Shown: in pieces, positions 1 to 7,757 of the stretch
Numbering within the stretch: position 1 is the first letter of the stretch
How the letters are laid out: each line of letters begins with the position of its first letter
Assembly (NCBI GenBank): GCA_964502775.1
Contig: CAZCYE010000048.1
Location: 1-12,461, forward strand
DNA from: CAZCYE01 sp964502775
GTDB lineage: Bacteria; Actinomycetota; Acidimicrobiia; IMCC26256; PALSA-555
Direction of reading: 5' to 3'
DNA length: 12,461 bases
The notes under the pieces: generated by a model
Told to the model about the DNA's origin: nothing
Seen by the model: only the letters and a program-made list of their open reading frames with translations
The model's database searches: none
Program-made: the position numbers and the translations under genes

Positions 1-1243
<1,243 letters not shown>

Positions 1244-1247
<4 letters not shown>

Positions 1248-1831
1248 GCGACGAGATCGACATCCCACGAATCGAGAAGGCGGTGCGAGAGATCCTCGAG
1301 GCCATCGGTGAGGATCCCGAGCGCGACGGCCTGTTGCGAACGCCCGAGCGCGTGGCCCGCATGTACGCCGAGATCTTCGGGGGTCTCCACGACAACCCGG
1401 CGCGCCATCTCACGGTCACGTTCGAGGCCGATCACGACGAGATGGTGATGGTGCGCGACATCCCGCTCTTCGGTGTGTGCGAGCACCACCTCGTGCCCTT
1501 CGCGGGCAAGGCCCACGTGGCGTACATCCCCGGGCCCGACGGGCGCATCACCGGTCTCTCCAAGATTGCCCGCCTGGTGGAGGGCTTGTCTCGCCGGCCC
1601 CAGGTGCAGGAGAAGCTGACCACCCAGATCGCCGATGCCCTGGTGGAGGCGCTCGATCCCGATGGGGTGCTCGCGATGATCGAGGCCGAGCACCTGTGCA
1701 TGTCGATGCGAGGCGTCCAGAAGCCGGGTGCGCTCACCATCACCTCGGCAGTACGGGGGCTCTTCAAGACGAGTGCTGCAACCCGTGCCGAGGCGATGAC
1801 CCTCATCACGCATCCGGGGAACCGTCTCTGA
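1244..1831 (+). CDS. folE: GTP cyclohydrolase I
   Basis: Cytosolic zinc enzyme that converts GTP to 7,8-dihydroneopterin triphosphate, the first committed step of folate synthesis. The 195-residue length is normal for the FolE type I family. Visible motifs are GVCEHHLVPF at 77-86, carrying the zinc ligand Cys79 and the active-site histidines 81/82; the GRITGLSKIARLV segment at 100-112; and LCMSMRGVQKPGALTIT at 151-167 with the second zinc ligand Cys152. All canonical metal ligands are therefore present. The TTG start at 1244 overlaps the ftsH stop by 4 nt and has a good GGAGG at 8 nt; the protein then begins MSDEIDIPRIEKAVREIL, as expected for the family. A 43-nt gap containing a GC-rich hairpin separates it from folP. 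Confidence 0.97.
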
Positions 1832-1834
1832 GCC

Positions 1835-1860
1835 CCGGCGCGCCGTACCCCGGGCGCCGG
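1835..1860. other. GC-rich inverted repeat between folE and folP
   Basis: CCGGCGC at 1835-1841 pairs perfectly with GCGCCGG at 1854-1860 around a 12-nt loop. No T-tract follows, so it is not a classical intrinsic terminator. It may be a weak terminator, an RNA-processing or pausing hairpin, or a chance product of high GC. Confidence 0.4.
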
Positions 1861-1866
1861 TACCAT
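1861..1866 (+). promoter_or_regulatory. Candidate -10 element for a leaderless folP transcript
   Basis: TACCAT fits the actinobacterial -10 pattern TAnnnT and ends 8 nt before the folP ATG. No Shine-Dalgarno sequence is visible before that ATG. This geometry is what a leaderless mRNA starting at or near the ATG would show. I see no convincing -35, so this is an inference. Confidence 0.3.
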
Positions 1867-1874
1867 CGCCGACG

Positions 1875-2735
1875 ATGTTCGACTGGTCCACAGTGTGCGG
1901 CGCGCGCCCTGCGGTGATGGGGATCGTGAACGTCACCCCGGATTCGTTCTCCGACGGCGGTCAGTGCCTGGATCCCGACGCGGCGGTCGCGCACGGTCTG
2001 GCGCTGGTCGCGGCGGGTGCCGATCTGCTCGACGTGGGGGGGGAGTCGACTCGGCCCGGTGCCGAGCCGGTCGGCGAGGAGGAGGAGACGAGGCGGGTGC
2101 TCCCGGTCGTCCGGGCCCTCGCCATTCGGGCGGGTGTCCCGGTGAGCGTCGACACCACCAAGGCCGGCGTTGCCGCCGCGGCCCTCGAGGCGGGGGCCGT
2201 CATCGTCAACGACGTGTCGGCGGGCAGCGTCGAGCCGGCGATCATGGATGTCGTCGCCGCGCACGGCGCCGGGTACGTGGCCGTCCACATGCTCGGCACC
2301 CCCCAAACCATGCAGGACGATCCGCGCTACGGCGATGTGGTGGACGACGTGGGGGGGTTCCTCGTCGAGCGCATCGCGGCCGCGCGTGACGCGGGTATGG
2401 CCGCCCCCAGCATCGCCGCCGATCCCGGGTTCGGATTCGGCAAGACCGTCGGCCACAACCTCACCCTGCTCGCCCACATGGCTCGGCTCGTGCAGCGGCT
2501 CGAGGTGCCCTTACTCGTGGGGACCTCGCGCAAGCGGTTCCTCGGCGCGGTCCTGGCCGCCGACGGTGGACCCCGGTCGGACGCAGTCGAGACCGTCCCG
2601 GCCGAGCGCGACGACGCGACGTTGGCGACCGTCGTGTGGTGCGTGGACCAGGGCGCCCGCATCGTGCGCGTGCACGAGGCCCGATCGGCCGTTCGCGCCG
2701 TCGCGCTGCTCCAGGCGCTCGAGGTCGCGGCGTAA
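1875..2735 (+). CDS. folP: Dihydropteroate synthase
   Basis: Cytosolic TIM-barrel enzyme that condenses 6-hydroxymethyl-dihydropterin diphosphate with p-aminobenzoate to give dihydropteroate; it is the sulfonamide target. At 286 residues it is of normal length. In order I see MGIVNVTPDSFSDGG at 15-29 (pterin/diphosphate loop 1), DVGGESTRPGA at 53-63 (loop 2), SVDTTK at 91-96, VNDVSAG at 111-117, HMLGTPQTMQ at 138-147, DPGFGFGKT at 183-191, VGTSRKRFLG at 215-224 and the closing RVHE at 265-268. All diagnostic loops are intact, so it should be active rather than a FolP2-like paralogue. The ATG at 1875 lacks a Shine-Dalgarno; a leaderless start is possible. A later in-frame ATG at 1917 would delete the first strand and is unlikely. 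The TAA stop overlaps the next start by one base (TAATG). Confidence 0.97.
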   Translation: MFDWSTVCGARPAVMGIVNVTPDSFSDGGQCLDPDAAVAHGLALVAAGADLLDVGGESTRPGAEPVGEEEETRRVLPVVRALAIRAGVPVSVDTTKAGVAAAALEAGAVIVNDVSAGSVEPAIMDVVAAHGAGYVAVHMLGTPQTMQDDPRYGDVVDDVGGFLVERIAAARDAGMAAPSIAADPGFGFGKTVGHNLTLLAHMARLVQRLEVPLLVGTSRKRFLGAVLAADGGPRSDAVETVPAERDDATLATVVWCVDQGARIVRVHEARSAVRAVALLQALEVAA

Positions 2736-3259
2736 TGCGCGGCCGGTGGGCCCAGGGCCTGGAGCCACGAGCGTTCATCTGGATCCTCAAGGATCGCCTC
2801 GCCGCCTCGGAGCGGCCGGGGGGATTCGCGCGCAGCCACCGGAAGGTCCGGCGCCAAGAGGAGCTGATCTGGCTCGCCGGCAACGGCTTCACGCGGGTGC
2901 TGTCGCTGCTGGAGTCGCCCCACAACCTGCACGCCTACGAAGAGGCCCAGATCGCCTACGAGCACATCCCGCTCGGGCGTCATGACACCTGGGGCGAGCA
3001 GCTCGGCCAGATCTTCGCCACGCTCAAGAAGTGGCTCGACGATCCCGCCGAGCGCGTGCTGATTCATCACGAGGAGTTCGGCGAGCGGCTCATGGGCGTG
3101 CTCGCCGGATACCTCCTGTACGCGGGCTACGTGGACAGTGGCCCGCACTCGATCGTGGTCATCGAGCGAATCACGAGCCGCCAGCTCGGCGCGCCCGGGC
3201 GTGAGATCGTCGCCGCGACCATCGACGAGGGACTCGTCGGCGGACCGGCGGGGGTCTGA
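2735..3259 (+). CDS. Cysteine-free, dual-specificity-phosphatase-like protein (putative pseudophosphatase)
   Basis: This 174-residue protein is not a standard folate gene. Its layout resembles a dual-specificity phosphatase. An early LAASERPGG segment at 22-30 and GFTRVLSLLESPHNL at 51-65 are followed by AYEHIPLGRHD at 74-84, where Asp84 sits near the usual general-acid position. An amphipathic helix then leads to RVLIHHEEFGER at 107-118. That last segment aligns with the phosphatase loop (hydrophobic-HC-x5-R), but the catalytic Cys is replaced by His112 (CAC at 3068-3070) while Arg118 is kept. The usual loop Gly is shifted by one. The protein contains no cysteine at all. GYLLYAG follows, like the helix after a P-loop. 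The ATG overlaps the folP stop (TAATG), so it is probably coupled to folP. A catalytically dead substrate- or phosphate-binding role is inferred; the fold assignment is by eye and moderately sure. Confidence 0.6.
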   Translation: MRGRWAQGLEPRAFIWILKDRLAASERPGGFARSHRKVRRQEELIWLAGNGFTRVLSLLESPHNLHAYEEAQIAYEHIPLGRHDTWGEQLGQIFATLKKWLDDPAERVLIHHEEFGERLMGVLAGYLLYAGYVDSGPHSIVVIERITSRQLGAPGREIVAATIDEGLVGGPAGV

Positions 3260-3300
3260 GCCGACGGCTCGATCGAGTGGACGGCGGGAAGGGCGGGAAC

Positions 3301-3651
3301 GTGGATCGCATCGTCATCGCGGGGCTCCGAGAGCTGGGGGTGCACGGCGCGCTCCCGGAGGAGCAAACGCGTCCGCAGCCCTTCGAGGTCGACGTCGAGC
3401 TCACGGTCGATCTGTCGAGCCCCGGAGACAGCGACATGCTCGAGGACACCGTCGACTACGCGGCCGTGTCCGAGGCGGTCAGCCGCGTGGTGCGTACGGA
3501 GCGCTATCAGCTCCTGGAGCGCTTGGCGACGCGCATCGCCGAGGTGTGCTGCACCGATGATCGAGTCACGGGTGTGACGGTGACGGTCCGCAAGTTGCAC
3601 CCACCGGTGCGGGCGATGGTGGACCACGTCGCCGTGTGCATCGAGCGGTGA
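3301..3651 (+). CDS. folB: Dihydroneopterin aldolase
   Basis: Cleaves 7,8-dihydroneopterin to 6-hydroxymethyl-7,8-dihydropterin and glycolaldehyde; it acts as a tunnelling-fold multimer in the cytosol. With the GTG at 3301 the protein is 116 residues, the family norm, and starts MDRIVIAGLRELGVHGALPEE, matching the usual FolB N-terminus with the conserved GVHG and following Glu. Further hallmarks are the acidic DTVDYAAVSEAV segment (49-60), a RYQLLERLATRIAE helix with the conserved Glu, and VRKLHPPVRAMVDHVAV near the end. An upstream in-frame GTG at 3277 would add eight Gly/Lys-rich residues not seen in the family, and the G-rich stretch just before 3301 looks more like a ribosome site. The stop overlaps folK (GTGA). 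Confidence 0.93.
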   Translation: MDRIVIAGLRELGVHGALPEEQTRPQPFEVDVELTVDLSSPGDSDMLEDTVDYAAVSEAVSRVVRTERYQLLERLATRIAEVCCTDDRVTGVTVTVRKLHPPVRAMVDHVAVCIER

Positions 3652-4184
3652 GCCCGCCGGCGCCGAGGCGCGCCTACCTGGGGATCGGCTCCAATCTCGG
3701 CGATCGGCTCGCCAACCTCCAATCGGCGCTCGACGGCCTCCGCTCACGGACCGGAATCCGCGTCGTGGCGGTGTCCCGGGTCTACGAGACCGATCCCGTG
3801 GGAGGTCCCGAGCAACCCGAGTACCTGAATGCCGTGGTGGCGGTCGAGACCTCGCGCCCGGCTCGTGACCTGCTCCAGATCGCGCAGGAGCTGGAGACCG
3901 CAGCGCAGCGCGTACGCGTCGAGCGCTGGGGACCGCGGACGCTCGATGTCGACGTGCTGCTCGTGGGCGACGAGACGATTGCCGAGCCCGACCTCCAGGT
4001 TCCTCACCCGCGCCTGTGGGAGCGCGGCTTCGTGGTGGAGCCCCTGCGCGATGTCGCTCCGGCGGGGACCATCCCTCCCGAGACTCCGGTGCGTTGGGCG
4101 GGCGTGCGCCCGACCGATCTCGCATTGCTCGTGCCGTCGGCGACCGGCATCCCGACTCGGGGGCGGGATCGGAGCGGCGCGTGA
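3648..4184 (+). CDS. folK: 2-amino-4-hydroxy-6-hydroxymethyldihydropteridine diphosphokinase
   Basis: Transfers diphosphate from ATP to 6-hydroxymethyl-dihydropterin, giving the substrate of FolP. Visible features are the N-terminal AYLGIGSNLGDR at 9-20, TDPVGGPEQPEYLNAV at 48-63, and the HPPK signature RVERWGPRTLDVDVLL at 90-105, in which Asp100 and Asp102 are the magnesium ligands. The closing PHPRLWERGFVVEPLRDVAP is at 119-138. It is 178 residues, slightly longer than the common 155-165, because of a Pro/Arg-rich C-terminal tail. I chose the GTG at 3648, which forms a 4-nt GTGA overlap with the folB stop. A GTG at 3636 would lie within folB and add four residues. The folK stop in turn overlaps panC by GTGA. 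Confidence 0.95.
   Translation: MSPPAPRRAYLGIGSNLGDRLANLQSALDGLRSRTGIRVVAVSRVYETDPVGGPEQPEYLNAVVAVETSRPARDLLQIAQELETAAQRVRVERWGPRTLDVDVLLVGDETIAEPDLQVPHPRLWERGFVVEPLRDVAPAGTIPPETPVRWAGVRPTDLALLVPSATGIPTRGRDRSGA
4171..4174 (+). promoter_or_regulatory. Ribosome binding site for panC
   Basis: GGAG, 6 nt before the GTG at 4181 and inside the folK 3' end. It fixes panC to that GTG rather than to upstream in-frame codons inside folK. Confidence 0.55.
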
Positions 4185-5059
4185 TCACCATCGAGGGCAT
4201 CGCCGAGCTCCGCGCCCGCTGTGAACGCGCCCGCCACGAGGACCAGCGCGTGGGGATCGTGCCCACCATGGGCTACTTCCATGATGGGCACCGCTCCCTC
4301 ATGCGAGCCGCGCGTGCCGACAACGATCTTGTGGTGGTGACGCTGTTCGTCAATCCCACGCAGTTCGCCGCGGGCGAGGATCTCGACGCCTATCCCCGTG
4401 ACCTGGTCCGTGACACCGAGCTGACCGCGGCCGAGCGGGTCGACGTGCTCTTCGTGCCGACCGTGGCCGAGATGTATCCGTTGGGACCGCGCACGACGGT
4501 GCACGTGGAAGGCCTCACCGAAGGTTTGTGCGGCGCCCGCCGCCCCGGCCACTTCGACGGCATGACGACCATCGTCGCCAAGCTCTTCTCGATCGTCGGC
4601 CCGTGCCGGGCGTACTTCGGGCGGAAGGACGCGCAACAGCTCGCAGTGGTGCAAGCGATGACGGCCGACCTTGATCTCGCCGTGGAGGTGGTCGGTTGTC
4701 CCCTGGTGCGCGAGCCCGACGGTCTGGCGATGTCCAGCCGCAACGCATATCTGCGCCCCGGCGAGCGGGAGGCCGCGACCGTGCTCTGGCGCGCGCTGCG
4801 GGCCGCCGCCGACGCGATGGCAGCCGGCGAGCGCGACGCCGAGCCCATCCGACGGATCGTCGTCGACGTGATCGCGACCGAGCCGCTCGTCACGTTGGAG
4901 TACGCCGAGCTCGTCGATGCCCGGACCCTGTCGCCCGTCCAGCACATGAGCGGGGACACGCTCTTGGCGGTCGCGGCACAGGTGGGTCGGGCGCGGCTCA
5001 TCGACAACCTGTACGCGACCGTGACCGCCCGCGGCGTGGCGGTGGACCTCGGCGTCTGA
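4181..5059 (+). CDS. panC: Pantothenate synthetase (pantoate--beta-alanine ligase)
   Basis: ATP-dependent ligase that joins pantoate and beta-alanine to make pantothenate (vitamin B5), the precursor of CoA. At 292 residues it has normal length. The HIGH-like region PTMGYFHDGH (canonical PTMGALHEGH) lies at about 28-37. FVNPTQF follows, then DAYPR, GLCGARRPGHFDGM, YFGRKDAQQ and finally REPDGLAMSSRN, the KMSKS-like loop. All are recognisable and in order. The GTG start gives a 4-nt GTGA overlap with folK and has a GGAG site; the N-terminus MITIEGIAELRA fits the family. A long upstream extension inside folK in the same frame is not part of the gene. panD, often next to panC, is not visible before the assembly gap. 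Confidence 0.96.
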   Translation: MITIEGIAELRARCERARHEDQRVGIVPTMGYFHDGHRSLMRAARADNDLVVVTLFVNPTQFAAGEDLDAYPRDLVRDTELTAAERVDVLFVPTVAEMYPLGPRTTVHVEGLTEGLCGARRPGHFDGMTTIVAKLFSIVGPCRAYFGRKDAQQLAVVQAMTADLDLAVEVVGCPLVREPDGLAMSSRNAYLRPGEREAATVLWRALRAAADAMAAGERDAEPIRRIVVDVIATEPLVTLEYAELVDARTLSPVQHMSGDTLLAVAAQVGRARLIDNLYATVTARGVAVDLGV

Positions 5060-5180
5060 CCCCTGGTCGCGCTCGCTTGGCGGCGGGGTATCTGTTCCAT
5101 GGCTCGCTCACTGCGAGCCGGGATACCCGGCCCGCAGCCGTTCGCTCGCTTTCGCCGCCCTTCGGGACGCTCGCCTGCTC
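5060..5180. repeat. Inverted copy of the dispersed palindrome repeat, running into the gap
   Basis: This is non-coding sequence after panC. The 15-bp palindrome GCCGGGATACCCGGC is at 5117-5131. GGCTCGC at 5101-5107 pairs perfectly with GCGAGCC at 5113-5119 around a 5-nt loop, and GGGTATC at 5086-5092 pairs with GATACCC at 5122-5128, giving a two-level hairpin. The reverse complement of 5152-5180 matches 10112-10140 at 27 of 29 positions. It is therefore the same family as the repeats after lysS, in the opposite orientation. The structure may help end panC transcription, but there is no T-tract. Confidence 0.75.
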
Positions 5181-5280
5181 NNNNNNNNNNNNNNNNNNNN
5201 NNNNNNNNNNNNNNNNNNNNNNNNNNNNNNNNNNNNNNNNNNNNNNNNNNNNNNNNNNNNNNNNNNNNNNNNNNNNNNNN
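5181..5280. other. Assembly gap (100 N)
   Basis: There are exactly 100 N, the customary placeholder for a scaffold gap of unknown length. The true distance between panC and nadB is unknown, and whole genes may be missing here. The flanking repeat probably caused the break. Confidence 0.95.
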
Positions 5281-5283
5281 TGC

Positions 5284-6897
5284 ATGTTCGACGTCTGCGT
5301 GCTCGGCAGTGGTGTGGCCGGTCTGTCGGCCGCAATCCGGGCTGCTCGCAACGGATTCTCGGTCGTCGTCCTCACCAAGGGCGAGCTGCAGGCCTCGGCC
5401 ACCTGGTACGCGCAGGGTGGTGTGGCCGCGGCCCTCGAGGATGGCGTCGATTCCCCGGAGCTGCACCTCTCCGACACGATCTCGGCGGGGGCGGGCCTCT
5501 GCGACCTCGATGCCGTGCGCGTGCTCGTGACCGAAGGTCCGGACCGGGTCCGCGAGTTGATCGGGCTGGGCGCGGAGTTCGATCGCGCCGGGCCGTCGTT
5601 GGCCTACGCCCGGGAGGGCGGCCACTCCGTCGCCCGAATCGTGAGGGCCGGGGGGGACGCCACCGGGGCCGAGATCGAACGCGCCCTCGTGCGCGCGGTG
5701 CGCGAGACCTCCGCCGAGGTGCACGAGAGCTGGTTCGGTACCGACCTCCTGGTCGAGCACGGTCGCGTGGTGGGGGTCCGGGGCAACGCGGCGACGGGGG
5801 AGACGCTCGACGTGCGCGCGCGCCATGTGGTGGTCGCCACGGGCGGCGCCGGCCAGTGCTTTGCCGTCACCACCAATCCCACGCTGTCTACCGGTGACGG
5901 CATCGCCATGGCGATGCGCGCCGGTGCCGCCGTGGCCGACATGGAGTTCATGCAGTTCCACCCCACCGCGCTCGACCACCCGTCCATGCCGCGCCCGCTG
6001 CTCTCGGAGGCGTTGCGCGGTGAGGGAGCGGTGCTGCGCGACGACGACGGCGCGGCGTTCATGATCGCCGAGCACCCGATGGCCGATCTCGCGCCTCGTG
6101 ATGTCGTGGCCAAGGCCATCTCTCGGCGACTCAACTCGGGCGAGCTGGCGCATCTGTGGCTCGACGCCACCGGGATCGAGGGCTTCGAGACACGGTTTCC
6201 CACGATCTGGCGCGCGTGCCGAAGCGTGGGGCTGGATCCGACACAGGAATGGCTCCCCGTCGCGCCCGCCGCCCACTACCTGTCGGGCGGAGTGTGCACG
6301 GACCTCGACGGCGCGGCGAGCATTCCCGGGCTGTGGGCCTGCGGCGAGGCCGCGTGCTCGGGCGTGCACGGCGCCAATCGCCTGGCCTCCAATTCATTGC
6401 TCGATGGGCTCGTGTTCGGGAGCCGCTGCGTCGACGCCATCGCGTCCGGGAAGGACACGGCCGAGGCCACGGGTGTGCTCAGGGGCGTGCTCCACACCGA
6501 CCTCGGCGCCGGCCACCGCGTCGCCGGCGTCGTTTCGGGTGCGCCCCCGGCCGATGACGCGTCACGTGACGCCCCCGCTCCTGACGATCGTGACGACGCC
6601 CGGGCCGCGCTCCAGCGCCTGATGACGCGTGAGGCCGGGGTGCTGCGCGACGACGCGAGCCTGGCGCGGGCCGAGGCCGGGCTCGACGAGATCGACTGCA
6701 CCGATTCCGAGGTTGCCAACCTGGTGATGGTGAGCCGGGCGCTGGTACGTGCCGCCCGGGCCCGAGAGGAGTCCCGGGGAACCCACACCCGCCTCGACTT
6801 CCCGGAGCCGCGTGCCGCCTTCCTCGGGCGCCACGTCTTCACCGGTGAGGATCTCCTGACGTTCGTGCCCTTGGCGGAGCGCACGCCCGCGCGATGA
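5284..6897 (+). CDS. nadB: L-aspartate oxidase
   Basis: FAD enzyme that oxidises L-aspartate to iminoaspartate, the first step of de novo NAD synthesis, for use by quinolinate synthase (NadA). From the ATG at 5284 it is 537 residues, the family norm. It shows the FAD dinucleotide-binding LGSGVAGLSAAIRAA at 7-21 and SATWYAQGGVAAAL at 38-51. REGGHSVARIVRAGGDATGA follows at 110-129, then VVVATGGAGQ at 182-191 and EFMQFHPTAL at 221-230. LLSEALRGEGAVLRDDDG is at 239-256, LAPRDVVAKAI with the expected catalytic Arg272 at 269-279, APAAHYLSGG at 327-336, and WACGEAACSGVHGANRLASN at 351-370. These favour NadB over fumarate reductase or succinate dehydrogenase flavoproteins. The C-terminal helical domain follows an Asp/Pro-rich linker (about 420-440). 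The start lies 3 bases from the gap, so a few residues could be missing. The stop overlaps nadC (ATGA). Confidence 0.95.
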   Translation: MFDVCVLGSGVAGLSAAIRAARNGFSVVVLTKGELQASATWYAQGGVAAALEDGVDSPELHLSDTISAGAGLCDLDAVRVLVTEGPDRVRELIGLGAEFDRAGPSLAYAREGGHSVARIVRAGGDATGAEIERALVRAVRETSAEVHESWFGTDLLVEHGRVVGVRGNAATGETLDVRARHVVVATGGAGQCFAVTTNPTLSTGDGIAMAMRAGAAVADMEFMQFHPTALDHPSMPRPLLSEALRGEGAVLRDDDGAAFMIAEHPMADLAPRDVVAKAISRRLNSGELAHLWLDATGIEGFETRFPTIWRACRSVGLDPTQEWLPVAPAAHYLSGGVCTDLDGAASIPGLWACGEAACSGVHGANRLASNSLLDGLVFGSRCVDAIASGKDTAEATGVLRGVLHTDLGAGHRVAGVVSGAPPADDASRDAPAPDDRDDARAALQRLMTREAGVLRDDASLARAEAGLDEIDCTDSEVANLVMVSRALVRAARAREESRGTHTRLDFPEPRAAFLGRHVFTGEDLLTFVPLAERTPAR

Positions 6898-7757
6898 CCC
6901 CCTTCGACCCCCCCGCGCGCCTCGTGCGCGAGGCGGTGGCCCGGGCCTTGGCCGAGGACCTCGGCCCGCTCGGCGACATCACCGCCGCGCTCGTCGACTC
7001 GGGCGCGGCCGGTTCGGCCCGCCTCCTGGCTCGTGCCCCGGGGGTGATCGCCGGGACCGCGTGCGCGACCGAGGCGTGGGCCCAGCTCGACGACCGGGTC
7101 TGCGTCGCCTGGGCGCGCGTCGACGGCGACTCGGTGAGCGCCGGCGAGGTCGTGGCGACCGTGACCGGCCCGTTGCGACCGATCCTTACCGGCGAGCGCA
7201 CCGTGTTGAACTTCCTGGGCCATCTCTCGGGTGTGGCCACCCTCACCCGTGCCTTCGTGGACGCCGCCGGTACCAGCCGGGTGAGCGACACTCGCAAGAC
7301 ACTGCCCGGGCTCCGCGCCCTCGAGAAGGCGGCGGTGCGCGCCGGTGGGGGCGTGAACCACCGCGGCTCGCTCTCGGACCTGGTGCTCCTGAAGGACAAC
7401 CACCTCGACCGGCTCGGCATCGTCGATGCCGTACGCCGGGCCCGGCGGGCCTGGCCGGGTCGGGGTGTGGAGGTGGAGTGCGATCGAGCCGAGCAGGTGC
7501 ACGAGGCGCTGGACGCGGGTGCCGACATCGTGATGCTCGACAACATGACCCCCGACGAGGCCGCCAAGTGCGTGGCCCTCGTCCGCGAGGGGCCGCGGCC
7601 CGACACGGTCGTGGAAGTGTCGGGCGGGGTGACGCTCGACAACATCGCGGCCTACGCTGCCGCGGGCGCCGACATCTGCTCGACGAGCGCGATCACCCAA
7701 TCGGCACCTGCCCTCGACCTGTCGCTCGAGGTTGCTCCCCACCGGGCTGGATCCTGA
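6894..7757 (+). CDS. nadC: Nicotinate-nucleotide pyrophosphorylase (quinolinate phosphoribosyltransferase)
   Basis: Converts quinolinate and PRPP to nicotinate mononucleotide, CO2 and diphosphate, completing the de novo branch started by NadB. It has 287 residues, as usual. The N-terminal domain contains EDLGPLGDIT at 21-30. The catalytic barrel contains ERTVLNFLGHLSGVAT at 101-116, DTRKTLPGLRALEKAAVRAG at 132-151, VNHRGSLSDLVLLKDNHL at 154-171, VEVECD at 192-197, ADIVMLDNM at 210-218 and VEVSGGV at 240-246, all typical. The ATG overlaps the nadB TGA by 4 nt and the stop overlaps coaX by 1 nt (TGATG), so nadB-nadC-coaX should be coupled in translation. Confidence 0.97.
   Translation: MTPFDPPARLVREAVARALAEDLGPLGDITAALVDSGAAGSARLLARAPGVIAGTACATEAWAQLDDRVCVAWARVDGDSVSAGEVVATVTGPLRPILTGERTVLNFLGHLSGVATLTRAFVDAAGTSRVSDTRKTLPGLRALEKAAVRAGGGVNHRGSLSDLVLLKDNHLDRLGIVDAVRRARRAWPGRGVEVECDRAEQVHEALDAGADIVMLDNMTPDEAAKCVALVREGPRPDTVVEVSGGVTLDNIAAYAAAGADICSTSAITQSAPALDLSLEVAPHRAGS

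Noticed and set aside
3277..3300. Upstream GTG as the folB start
   Set aside because: It adds a Gly/Lys-rich octapeptide not typical of FolB. The GTG at 3301 gives the normal length and N-terminus.
5086..5131. Hairpin after panC as a classical intrinsic terminator
   Set aside because: The stems are strong, but there is no T-tract on either strand. It is better described as part of the repeat element.
4390..6369. Long minus-strand open frame across panC, the N gap and nadB
   Set aside because: It runs through the unknown bases and lies antisense to two well-identified genes. Its composition is the usual high-GC shadow pattern, and no domain is recognisable.
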